64,000 nt of DNA from contig JAJNDK010000002.1 of the NCBI GenBank assembly GCA_021156365.1, forward strand, positions 434,001-498,000. The letters are read 5' to 3'. Source of the stretch: Bacteroidota bacterium (GTDB lineage Bacteria > Bacteroidota > Bacteroidia > B-17B0 > Aurantibacillaceae). Positions within the stretch are counted from its first letter, which is position 1. Each line of letters starts with the position of its first letter. The position numbers and the translations under genes are program-made. The notes beneath the pieces were generated by a model. That model was not told the origin of the DNA. It did no database searches and saw only the letters and a list, made by a program, of their open reading frames with translations. Positions 8,988 through 17,123 of this stretch are shown here, one piece after another.

Positions 8988-10004
8988 ATGAAAAACTTCA
9001 GAATAAAAAAGGAATTTATAAAAGAGACGTTTAAATCCTTCAACGAGCTCAACGTACTGATCATTGGCGACGTAATGGTGGACTCCTACATGTGGGGAAA
9101 GGTGAACAGGATCTCGCCGGAAGCTCCTGTTCCTATTGTAGCCATCGAAAGCAAGGAACGTCGGTTGGGCGGAGCTGCCAATGTAGCGCTGAACATCCAG
9201 GCGATGGGTGCCAATCCTATTCTCTGTTCGGTGATCGGTATCGATTATGAAGGGCAGATCTTCCTTGATCTTTTAAAAAATCAAAAGCTCAGTCAGAAAG
9301 GCATCTTAAAATCACGTACACGCATTACCACCAACAAAACCCGGGTGATCGGCAACAATCACCAGATCCTGCGGGTGGACGAGGAAGTAGAAGAAGATAT
9401 TTCCATTTCCGAAACGGATCAATTGCTGCAGCTGATCCTCTTTATCCTGCAACATGACAAGATCGATGTGATCATTTTTGAAGATTACAACAAAGGGCTG
9501 ATAACCCAAAAACTGATCCGGAGCGTAGTGGACATAGCTAAAAAACGGAACATCCCTATCGCAGTGGATCCAAAGAAAAAGAACTTCATGAACTACAAGG
9601 GCGTTACCCTTTTCAAACCGAATTTGAAGGAACTGAAAGAGGGCCTGAAAATGGATTTTGATCCGGATAATATCAAGGAATTGCAAAAAGCAGTAAGCAG
9701 TTTCCGGGTGAAACAAAAGATCACTACGGCTCTTATTACTTTGTCGGAGCGTGGGGTTTATACCAATTCGCGGACCATCAAAGAAGTTCTTCCAGCTCAT
9801 ATCCGTAAAATTGCGGATGTTTCGGGAGCCGGCGATACTGTGATCAGCGTAGCCGCCCTCTGCCTTGCCCTGGAACTGCATCCTGTTCTTACCGCTGCTC
9901 TGGCCAACCTGGCCGGTGGTTTGGTTTGCGAACAGGTAGGTGTGGCCCCCATCGATAAACAGCAATTGCTGGAAGAAGCACTCGACCTTTCTTTTGTGAA
10001 ATAA
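8988..10004 (+). CDS. rfaE1: PfkB-family kinase, D-glycero-D-manno-heptose-7-phosphate kinase type
   Basis: A 338-residue sugar kinase resembling the N-terminal kinase half of HldE/RfaE. Landmarks are LIIGDVMVDSYMWGKVNRISPEAPVPI near residues 24-50, RRLGGAANVALN (the PfkB glycine-rich loop), FEDYNKGLIT, AVDPKKKNF, FKPNLKEL, and the ATP/catalytic motif DVSGAGDTVISVAAL with catalytic D283. The nucleotidyltransferase half of bifunctional HldE is absent, so the adenylylation step would need a separate gene. The likely role is phosphorylating heptose-7-phosphate for ADP-heptose used in lipopolysaccharide. A weak 6-bp hairpin (10002-10020) follows the stop codon. Confidence 0.8.
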   Translation: MKNFRIKKEFIKETFKSFNELNVLIIGDVMVDSYMWGKVNRISPEAPVPIVAIESKERRLGGAANVALNIQAMGANPILCSVIGIDYEGQIFLDLLKNQKLSQKGILKSRTRITTNKTRVIGNNHQILRVDEEVEEDISISETDQLLQLILFILQHDKIDVIIFEDYNKGLITQKLIRSVVDIAKKRNIPIAVDPKKKNFMNYKGVTLFKPNLKELKEGLKMDFDPDNIKELQKAVSSFRVKQKITTALITLSERGVYTNSRTIKEVLPAHIRKIADVSGAGDTVISVAALCLALELHPVLTAALANLAGGLVCEQVGVAPIDKQQLLEEALDLSFVK

Positions 10005-10090
10005 ACCGCTTTTTGGTTTAATTTTCACAGTCTTCCTTCACCCGATCTTCCGAAAAATTTTGCTATTCTTGTATAGCAAAATTCAAGCGG

Positions 10091-11599
10091 ATGAAAAATG
10101 TAAATGCCAAAGCAGATGTGGTACTGATAGGTGCCGGCATCATGAGTGCAACCCTCGGAATGTTCTTAAAAGAACTACAGCCCGAACTTTCTATTATTAT
10201 TATTGAACGGCTCGATACGGTTGGTGCAGAAAGCTCCGATGCATGGAACAATGCCGGAACGGGGCACTCTGCCTTTTGTGAGCTGAACTATACTCCGGAA
10301 AAAGCGGATGGCAGTATCGATATCAGTAAAGCATTAAAGATCGCTTCCTCTTTTGAGGCTTCCAAAGAATTCTGGGCCTACCTGATCGAACAGAAAAAGA
10401 TACAATCGCCGGGTCTGTTCATTAATTCCATTCCACACATGAGCTTTGTGTGGGGAGCAGAAAATGTTTTCTACCTGAAAAAACGCTTTGATGCTATGAC
10501 CAAGCACAAATTGTTTGAAGGCATGGTCTACTCCAACAAATGGGGACAGCTTGAAAAATGGATCCCGCTGATGATGGAAGGAAGAGATCCGGGAATTGAA
10601 GTAGCGGCCACCCGCATGGAGATCGGAACGGATGTCAACTTCGGGGAGCTTACCCGTGAAATGTTCAAACACCTGGCATCACTCGATGGTGTTCAATTAT
10701 ACCTCAATCACGAAGTGCGCGACATCAACCGCGAAGAGGAACACAAATGGAACCTCACCATCCATGATATGCAGGCCCACGATAAACATCAGCACATCCA
10801 TGCTAATTTCGTATTCATCGGTGCAGGAGGCGGATCCCTGCCTCTGCTGGAAAAATCAGACATCCCGGAAGCGGAAGGTTTCGGTGGTTTCCCGGTGAGC
10901 GGACAATGGCTGCGTTGCAAAAATCCAAAGATCATTGAACAACATGCGGCCAAAGTGTATGGAAAAGCATCTGTAGGTTCGCCCCCGATGTCGGTACCGC
11001 ATTTGGATACACGTATCATTGACGGAAAAAAAGCATTGCTGTTCGGACCTTATGCAGGTTTCTCCACTAAGTTCCTGAAAAGCGGCTCTTACTGGGACCT
11101 TGCCGGCTCCCTGGAATTTGCCAACTTGTTCCCGATGCTGAGCGCGGGATGGCACAACCTACCCCTGACCAAATACCTCATCAAACAAGCCAGCCAATCG
11201 CCCGAAGAAAGACTCGCGGCCCTGCAGGAATATTTACCGGATGCACGGATGGAAGACTGGGAACTGGCGGTGGCCGGGCAACGTGTGCAGGTGATCAAAA
11301 AAGACGAAAAAGAAGGCGGCGTACTGGAGTTCGGCACAGAGATCGTTGCCGCCGGCGATGGCACACTGGCCGCCCTGTTAGGCGCTTCACCCGGAGCATC
11401 TACTTCGGTTTCCATCATGCTGGATGTATTGAAAAAATGTTTCAAAGACAAAATGAATTCACCGGAATGGCAGGAGAAACTGAAAACGATGATCCCTTCC
11501 TATGGACAGTCTTTTGTAGAGAAGCCGGAACTGGTAGAGCAAAGCCGTAAACGGACAACGAAGATCCTGTTTGACCAGAGCGTAAATGCAATGGTGTAA
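10091..11599 (+). CDS. mqo: Malate:quinone oxidoreductase
   Basis: A 502-residue FAD enzyme of typical Mqo length. The dinucleotide-binding motif is at the N-terminus (DVVLIGAGIMSATLG, residues 9-23), followed by the Mqo-specific ESSDAWNNAGTGHSAFCELNYTP region, GTDVNFGELTR, FVFIGAGGGSLPLL, GFGGFPVSGQWLRC and the C-terminal GASPGASTSVSIMLDVL. The peripheral membrane enzyme oxidises malate to oxaloacetate and passes electrons to quinone, an alternative to NAD malate dehydrogenase in the citric acid cycle. It stands alone, with 86 bp before it and 44 bp after it. A partial promoter box TATTCTTG is at 10064-10071. Confidence 0.96.
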   Translation: MKNVNAKADVVLIGAGIMSATLGMFLKELQPELSIIIIERLDTVGAESSDAWNNAGTGHSAFCELNYTPEKADGSIDISKALKIASSFEASKEFWAYLIEQKKIQSPGLFINSIPHMSFVWGAENVFYLKKRFDAMTKHKLFEGMVYSNKWGQLEKWIPLMMEGRDPGIEVAATRMEIGTDVNFGELTREMFKHLASLDGVQLYLNHEVRDINREEEHKWNLTIHDMQAHDKHQHIHANFVFIGAGGGSLPLLEKSDIPEAEGFGGFPVSGQWLRCKNPKIIEQHAAKVYGKASVGSPPMSVPHLDTRIIDGKKALLFGPYAGFSTKFLKSGSYWDLAGSLEFANLFPMLSAGWHNLPLTKYLIKQASQSPEERLAALQEYLPDARMEDWELAVAGQRVQVIKKDEKEGGVLEFGTEIVAAGDGTLAALLGASPGASTSVSIMLDVLKKCFKDKMNSPEWQEKLKTMIPSYGQSFVEKPELVEQSRKRTTKILFDQSVNAMV

Positions 11600-11643
11600 C
11601 AGGAAGCGAAAAAACATCTTTTCAAAACCTAAACTATTTTTCC

Positions 11644-13779
11644 ATGATAAAACGAGCGTGTGTGCGAATAGTGTTGTTGAAACTCAATGTATGTAAACGA
11701 TCTGCACGGATCAGTCGTTTGCTCTTTTTTGTCCTGACCTTTTTTTCTTCCGTTCTTTTTTCTCAAAATCCGAAAGTAGATTCGGTGAATACTGTAATTC
11801 GCAATGCCAAACATGACACAACCATAGCGAGAGGATACCTCAGTCTTATTGAGCTTCTTTTTGCTTCCGATATGGATACGGTGATCCCGCTCAGCAATAT
11901 GGCCCTTGCCCTTGCCGACAAAAACCTTCCGAAAGCCGGTGCAAAAGAAAAACATTCTTACCTGCTTAGCAAAGCGGCAGCCCTTAGCAACATTGGTTAT
12001 GTGTATTACCAGCGGGGCGAAACGGATAATGCCATGGATTATTTTAAGCAGGGACTGAAGATCCAGGAGGAGATCAACGATCCGAAAGAGATCGCCAACT
12101 CTCTGAACAATATTGCCGCCATCTACTACAAATTAGGAGAGAATGATAAAGCGCTGGATTATTTTGAACAGGGACTGAAGATCCAGGAAAAGATAGGAGC
12201 CAAAGAAGGCATGGCCTATTCGATCAATAACATCGGAAGTATTTACGACAATCAGGGACAGATCAAAAAAGCCCTGGATTATTATTACCGGGGATTGAAG
12301 CTACAGGAAGAAGTAGGCAATAAAATGGGAATAGGCACATCGCTCAACAATATCGCTGCCATCCTGATGAAACAGGGCGAAACAGAAAAAGCCATTGAGT
12401 ACTACAACAAAAGTCTGAAAGTGAGGCAGGAGGCAGGCGACAAAAGAGGGATCGCACAATGCCTGAACAACCTCGGACATATTTATACTACAAAAGGTCA
12501 GTTAGAAAAAGCACTGGAACATTACATAAAAAGCTATGCTCTCTACGCAGAAGTCGGGAACAAACAAGGAATTGCCTACTCGTTGAACAACATGGCAGCT
12601 GTATACCTGAAACAGCAACACAAAGAAAAAGCACTGGAATATTACAACAAGAGCCTTGCTACTTATGAGGCCATCGATGACAAAAAAGGAATTGCCAACA
12701 CGTCAAACAATATAGGTGTTCTGCTACTCGAGCAATCCAAAGCTGTACAGGCGCTTCCCCACTCCAAACGTGCATTGGAAATAGCCCTGGCCGGTGGTTT
12801 TGCAGAAGTTACACGCGATGTGCTTTCTACGCTCGCCCGGATCGAAACAGCCTTAGGCAATTCCAAAGATGCACTGGAACATTACAAAAAATTTATTGTA
12901 TACCGTGACAGCCTTAACAACGAGGAAACAAAAAAAGCCGGGATTCGGAAACAGATCCAGTATGAGTATGATCAGAAAGAAGCGGAGGCAAAACGGGAAG
13001 AAGAACGAAAAGCACTGGTACGCCTTGAAGAAGCCAAACGCCAGCAATTGATCAACTGGTCGGTGGCAGGTGCCTCAGTCCTTGTGTTGATCACGGCATT
13101 TCTCCTTTTCAACCGTCATCGCCTGAAACAAAAAAACAGGTATCAGCAGGAGCTTGCACAGAAACAAAAAGAACAGGCGGTAGCCGTAATGGAAACACAG
13201 GAACAGGAACGCAAACGCATAGCCGAAGACCTGCACGACAGCCTCGGACATTTGTTGTCGACCGCAAAGCTCAACCTGCAGACCATTCCGGAAACGCAGA
13301 AACAATATGTGGAAAATTCATTGCAGCTGCTCAACCAGGCTTCGGAAGAGATCCATAATATCACTTTTAACCTGATGCCACGGACACTTGAAGAAGGGGG
13401 GCTGGTGGCTGCATTGCATGAGCTGGCTGCCAAAGTAAACAATTCGGGCAAAGTAAAGATCCTGCTACATGTACACGATATCGATCGGTTTGTGCTGGAA
13501 AAACAATCACAGTTCAATATCTACCGGATCATTCAGGAGGCGGTCAACAACATCCTGAAACATGCTGAAGCTTTGGAGATCAATATTCAGCTGATCGGTC
13601 AGCAAAGCCATATGACGATCATGATAGAAGATGACGGAAAAGGTTTCGATACAGGCACCAAAAAAAGCGGCAGAGGTCTGAAGAATATTGTAACACGCTC
13701 GCTCTGGCTGAACGGGAACATCAACATCGATTCCACTCCGGGAAGAGGAACCACCATAACCACTGAAATACCTACCTGA
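11644..13779 (+). CDS. TPR sensor histidine kinase (HisKA_3 / NarX-LytS-like fold)
   Basis: A 711-residue protein. A signal peptide or anchor lies at about residues 22-41 (LLFFVLTFFSSVLFS). Residues about 110-420 hold at least seven TPR units of 40 residues each, recognisable as LNNIAAIY...G....AL.YY..GLK.QEE.G; at DNA level the period is 120 bp. A coiled coil rich in K/E/R follows, then one membrane helix at about 467-489, a HisKA_3 dimerisation domain with the probable phosphorylated histidine H531 (AEDLHDSLGHLLS), and an HATPase domain (N box QEAVNNILKHA, G boxes DDGKGF and GRGLKN). The TPR region would sense from the periplasm. The response regulator begins 2 bp after the stop. Confidence 0.92.
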   Translation: MIKRACVRIVLLKLNVCKRSARISRLLFFVLTFFSSVLFSQNPKVDSVNTVIRNAKHDTTIARGYLSLIELLFASDMDTVIPLSNMALALADKNLPKAGAKEKHSYLLSKAAALSNIGYVYYQRGETDNAMDYFKQGLKIQEEINDPKEIANSLNNIAAIYYKLGENDKALDYFEQGLKIQEKIGAKEGMAYSINNIGSIYDNQGQIKKALDYYYRGLKLQEEVGNKMGIGTSLNNIAAILMKQGETEKAIEYYNKSLKVRQEAGDKRGIAQCLNNLGHIYTTKGQLEKALEHYIKSYALYAEVGNKQGIAYSLNNMAAVYLKQQHKEKALEYYNKSLATYEAIDDKKGIANTSNNIGVLLLEQSKAVQALPHSKRALEIALAGGFAEVTRDVLSTLARIETALGNSKDALEHYKKFIVYRDSLNNEETKKAGIRKQIQYEYDQKEAEAKREEERKALVRLEEAKRQQLINWSVAGASVLVLITAFLLFNRHRLKQKNRYQQELAQKQKEQAVAVMETQEQERKRIAEDLHDSLGHLLSTAKLNLQTIPETQKQYVENSLQLLNQASEEIHNITFNLMPRTLEEGGLVAALHELAAKVNNSGKVKILLHVHDIDRFVLEKQSQFNIYRIIQEAVNNILKHAEALEINIQLIGQQSHMTIMIEDDGKGFDTGTKKSGRGLKNIVTRSLWLNGNINIDSTPGRGTTITTEIPT

Positions 13780-13781
13780 AC

Positions 13782-14420
13782 ATGCAACAGATCAAAATCA
13801 TTATAGCAGATGATCACCGGGTATTCATTGATGGCATGAAGGCATTGCTGAAAGAGGCAGGAGATATGGAGATAGTGGCCGATGCGGAAAATGGCAATGA
13901 CCTGATCGAAATGGTAAAGTTGCACCGGCCGGATATTGTCCTCACGGATATCCAGATGCCAGACAAAGATGGGATCCAGGCCACAGAAGAGATCGTTCGT
14001 CAGTTTCCGCAAGTGAAAGTCATTGCCCTCACGATGCTCAATGAAAGTATTTTTATTAAAAAAATGCTGGAAGCCGGCGCATCCGGCTACATTGTAAAAA
14101 CTACCGGAAAAGAAGAGCTGATAGCTGGGATCAGAAAAGTGGCTGCCGGTGAAAAACAATTTGGGCCGGAAGTGACGGCCCAATTACTCAATAATTTTTC
14201 TTCCAAAACGACTTCCGATTCGTCCGATGTACTCACAAAACGTGAAAAAGAAATTCTTTCCCTTATCGCACAGGGGCATACGGATAAGGAGATCGCCGAT
14301 AAGGTTTTTTTAAGCCCGCTCACTGTTATTTCGCACCGCAAAAATATCCTGAGCAAGCTGGGGCTGAAGAACAAGGTAGAGCTTACCCGCTTCGCCATGG
14401 AGCACGGTCTGCTCAAATAA
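13782..14420 (+). CDS. NarL/FixJ-family response regulator
   Basis: A 212-residue transcription regulator. The receiver domain (1-120) has the acidic pair D10-D11, the phosphorylated aspartate D56 (IVLTDIQMPD) and conserved lysine in GYIVKTT. The LuxR-type helix-turn-helix is at about 147-205 (LTKREKEILSLIAQGHTDKEIADKVFLS). With only 2 bp between it and the TPR histidine kinase gene, this is the cognate partner. Targets are unknown; the exported 271-residue protein 153 bp downstream is one candidate. Confidence 0.95.
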   Translation: MQQIKIIIADDHRVFIDGMKALLKEAGDMEIVADAENGNDLIEMVKLHRPDIVLTDIQMPDKDGIQATEEIVRQFPQVKVIALTMLNESIFIKKMLEAGASGYIVKTTGKEELIAGIRKVAAGEKQFGPEVTAQLLNNFSSKTTSDSSDVLTKREKEILSLIAQGHTDKEIADKVFLSPLTVISHRKNILSKLGLKNKVELTRFAMEHGLLK

Positions 14421-14453
14421 AACGATCTTCAAATCTTCAAGCCATTCTAATCA

Positions 14454-14482
14454 TCCCAAAAGAAGGTTATCCTTCTTTGGGA
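14454..14482 (+). repeat. Stem-loop after the response regulator
   Basis: TCCCAAAAGAAGG and CCTTCTTTGGGA pair over 12 bp with one bulged A and a TTAT loop. It is directly followed by a second small stem, CCCC-AAAT-GGGG (about 14486-14497). Neither has a T-run, so this is a poor intrinsic terminator. It could be a transcript-end stabiliser, a processing site or part of a dispersed repeat; a shorter C4/G4 stem with a similar AAAG loop occurs at 50375-50389. Confidence 0.5.
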
Positions 14483-14573
14483 GTACCCCAAATGGGGGAG
14501 TTTCAATATCCTCCTCATAGGGCATGTATGAATAACTCAAATACAGGAGATTTGCTTTATCAAACGATCTGTT

Positions 14574-15389
14574 ATGAAAATGAAAAGCTATCTTTTACCA
14601 GTGTTGTTAATGTGTGTATCCTGTGCCTGTATGTTTGGCCAAAACATCCCGGATCCAAAGGCAAATATCCCGGATCCGAAAAGTTTTTTTAAAGTAAAAA
14701 ACATAAGTAAAAGCAATGTGCTGCTGGGTCCCTTTTTCAAAAATGTATATGCTATCCAGGAACGTGTGCTCACTGACCGGATCACCGTTGTAACAAGCGT
14801 GCGGACAAGGATCCCGACCAGCTTTAAAGGAGGCAAGTTCGGAAAAATAAACACCAGGGATAATGGCAGCTACAATCCTTTTGCCAGTGCCAAATTAAGT
14901 GGCATTGGCAATATCACTGAATTCCGGTTGTATGGAAAAAAGAGAGGAGCTTTGCATGGGGTGTATGGCGAATTGTTCTTTTCATATATGCATTACAAGC
15001 TTGCATCCTCCAGCTTCCCTGCTACATTCCACGATGATGCCGGGATTGAGTACAAAGCCGACGTAACCCAAACGATCAAAATAAACAATACCGGTGGTGG
15101 TCTTGGATTTGGCGTACAGGGACTCTTTATTAAAGACAGACTTTGTATCGACTGGACCATATGCAGGGTTGGACTTTCCGCACTTGGCATCAAAGGTGGG
15201 ATCGAAGCCACCAATACTACAGATAATTTCGATTTCAGGAATTATACAGAAGATGTAAATAAAACAACTTTTGGAGTAGAGAAATTACTTCCTGTTAAAA
15301 AAACAGTAGAGAAACGAAACATAGACATAGGGGTAAAAGTTCCATGGGTCATTTTCCAGATGGGCTTGAATATTGGTTTTGCATATTAA
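14574..15389 (+). CDS. Exported protein of unknown function
   Basis: I do not recognise this 271-residue protein. It starts MKMKSYLLPVLLMCVSCACMFGQ, a good signal peptide ending near residue 23; the cysteines at 15, 18 and 20 do not form a convincing lipobox. The mature part begins with a doubled NIPDPK motif and then has alternating polar and hydrophobic strands (ITVVTSVRTRIPTSF, VYGELFFSYMHYKL, IKINNTGGGLGFGVQGLFI, WVIFQMGLNIGFAY). A terminal aromatic residue preceded by amphipathic strands would suit a small outer-membrane beta barrel; that is inference. It is followed by a clear terminator, and lies downstream of the TPR kinase/regulator pair. Confidence 0.75.
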   Translation: MKMKSYLLPVLLMCVSCACMFGQNIPDPKANIPDPKSFFKVKNISKSNVLLGPFFKNVYAIQERVLTDRITVVTSVRTRIPTSFKGGKFGKINTRDNGSYNPFASAKLSGIGNITEFRLYGKKRGALHGVYGELFFSYMHYKLASSSFPATFHDDAGIEYKADVTQTIKINNTGGGLGFGVQGLFIKDRLCIDWTICRVGLSALGIKGGIEATNTTDNFDFRNYTEDVNKTTFGVEKLLPVKKTVEKRNIDIGVKVPWVIFQMGLNIGFAY

Positions 15390-15445
15390 ACAGGTATGCG
15401 AAAACATGGAAGAGCAGGCTGACTAAAACTCCTGGTTTCCATAAA

Positions 15446-15480
15446 AAAGGCAGCACTGCGTAAGGTGCTGCCTTTGTTTT
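15446..15480 (+). terminator. Rho-independent terminator
   Basis: An 11-bp perfect stem (15446-15456 and 15465-15475, core GGCAGCAC/GTGCTGCC) with an 8-nt loop, flanked by A and T runs (TTTGTTTTAT downstream). It closes the unit ending with the 271-residue exported protein. Confidence 0.88.
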
Positions 15481-15835
15481 ATAACTGAATCCTGCTCTTA
15501 CTATGATCTGAACCAAACATCTTGCATTGATCCCGAGACCATAAAGCGATTTTCAATTAAATGCTATTTCAGTATTAGCATGCTGAATGCTAAAAAACTC
15601 TTGTCATTTTTATGCCATACCAAAATCTCTGTAAAACGGCAATCAGTTATCCCTACCTGGGGTATTCTGTCCACAGCACGGGAGGATAATCCGCAGATCC
15701 CTCCAATTGCAGCAGACCGGTTTTTCTTCACGGCTACGTATCAAAATGCAGCTCTATGAAGCCTTTTAACGGTTTTTTTGCTTTCGTAACCTTCGACGCA
15801 TGACTTTTGTTGCATCTTCATAAAAAACCATTGTT
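15481..15835. other. Non-coding gap with no recognised element
   Basis: About 355 bp between the terminator and the OmpA lipoprotein gene. No convincing ORF, RNA gene or strong promoter match was found. It presumably holds the promoter of the OmpA lipoprotein gene. Confidence 0.5.
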
Positions 15836-16663
15836 ATGCAAACCAGATTCAACTATATGCTCCTGCTGTTCGGATCCATTATCCTCGGCAGTTCCTGCGC
15901 TTCTCATGTTAAATGCGGAGACCCTACGGCAAAAACAAAATACCATGGAAAACGTTACAATGCAGCTTTGCATGAGCGTGATTCGCTGTGCAGTGTAACC
16001 AAAAGCCAGGCAAGCCAGCTTACTTCGCTGAATGCAGAGTACAGCGAGCTGGTAGCAAAATACGGAAAGCTGAACCAAACCACCGGCAACCTGAGCAATG
16101 CCTTGAATGATAAGAATGCAACCCTCAGTGAAAAAGAAGCACAGCTTAGAAATCTGCAAAGCATTCTTCGCAGGCAGGATTCGATACTAAACGCACTGAA
16201 CAATTCCGTTAAAAATGCTTTACTGGGTTTCAATCCCGATGAGCTTTCGGTGGAAATGAAAAATGGTAAAGTGTATGTATCCATGTCGGACAAACTTCTC
16301 TTCAAATCGGGAGATGCTACCGTAGAAACCAAAGGGAAAGAAGCACTCAAGAAATTAGGAGAAGTACTGAACAAAAACCAGGATATTGATATCTCCATCG
16401 AAGGCCACACGGACAATGTTCCTATTAAAACGGCTATCTATAAAGACAACTGGGACCTCAGTACTGCCCGTGCGAATAATGTGGTGCGCCTGTTAAGCGG
16501 CGAATACGGAATGGATGCTCACCGGTTGACCGCCTCCGGCAGAGGAGAGTTCTATCCGGTGGCCGATAACACTACCACTGAAGGGAAAGCAAAGAACCGC
16601 CGTACGGAGATCGTACTTTCTCCAAAGCTGGATGAATTGATGAAAATGATCACTTCAAAATAA
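15836..16663 (+). CDS. OmpA-family lipoprotein with coiled-coil spacer
   Basis: A 275-residue protein. A lipoprotein signal peptide ends in LGSSC (lipidated C21). Residues about 50-125 are a helical coiled coil (SQLTSLNAEYSELVAKYGKLNQTTGNL is part of it), reminiscent of a Braun-type spacer. The C-terminal OmpA/MotB domain (about 145-265) has the peptidoglycan-binding pattern EGHTDNVPI, WDLSTARANNV, SGRGEFYPVADN and NRRTEIVL. The protein should link the outer membrane to the cell wall. It is a general OmpA/Pal-type protein, not the PorE type, since it has no TPR or propeller. A small eRF1-domain-like gene follows after 18 bp. Confidence 0.9.
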   Translation: MQTRFNYMLLLFGSIILGSSCASHVKCGDPTAKTKYHGKRYNAALHERDSLCSVTKSQASQLTSLNAEYSELVAKYGKLNQTTGNLSNALNDKNATLSEKEAQLRNLQSILRRQDSILNALNNSVKNALLGFNPDELSVEMKNGKVYVSMSDKLLFKSGDATVETKGKEALKKLGEVLNKNQDIDISIEGHTDNVPIKTAIYKDNWDLSTARANNVVRLLSGEYGMDAHRLTASGRGEFYPVADNTTTEGKAKNRRTEIVLSPKLDELMKMITSK

Positions 16664-16681
16664 AACAGACATACACTACAT

Positions 16682-17083
16682 ATGCAGACCGCAACAAGAC
16701 TGGGCGTTTGGATGGATCATTCAAACGCCCACCTGATCGAATTCACAGGGCGTACTATTCAGCTGAACCACATTTCCGTTGAGCGCATTCTTTTGCAAAA
16801 TGGTGAGTGCCTGTGCCAAAAAGTAAATGCGCGGAATGAACAGCGGAATGAATACTTCAAAAAATTAGCCGAGCAGATCAGGAATTATAAAGAAGTTCTT
16901 TTATTCGGTCCCAATACTGCCAAAGCTGAATTATATATGCTACTGAAAGAGGACGGGCGTTTTACCGAAATAAAAATAGACCTTCGGCCAACAGACCGGA
17001 TGACAGAGAACCAAGAGCATATTTTTGTAAAGAGCTATTTTATGAAGGCAAGAAAACAATCGCTCACTCCCGAATACCAGTAA
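16682..17083 (+). CDS. Small eRF1-domain-like (L7Ae-type fold) protein, copy 1
   Basis: A 133-residue cytosolic protein. It begins RLGVWMDHSNAHLIEF and later has YKEVLLFGPNTAKAELYMLL followed by a charged segment. This W-(M/I)-D-H-x-x-A start and the (V/L)-L-(L/F)-x-G-P-x-x-A-(K/R)-x-E-L motif match the small bacterial proteins related to domain 3 of eRF1/Dom34-type translation factors. A paralogue with the same two motifs is encoded at 29065-29451. A role in ribosome or stress biology is inference from the fold family; no catalytic residue is evident. It is 18 bp downstream of the OmpA lipoprotein and convergent with the SpoIIE gene. Confidence 0.72.
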   Translation: MQTATRLGVWMDHSNAHLIEFTGRTIQLNHISVERILLQNGECLCQKVNARNEQRNEYFKKLAEQIRNYKEVLLFGPNTAKAELYMLLKEDGRFTEIKIDLRPTDRMTENQEHIFVKSYFMKARKQSLTPEYQ

Positions 17084-17123
17084 TACAATTTTAACGGGCT
17101 CAGGATACTGATACTATTACAAA

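Noticed and set aside
10002-10020. Possible terminator after the PfkB-type kinase
   Set aside because: The stem is only 6 bp and A/T-rich with a poor T-run; read-through cannot be excluded, so it was not listed as a feature.
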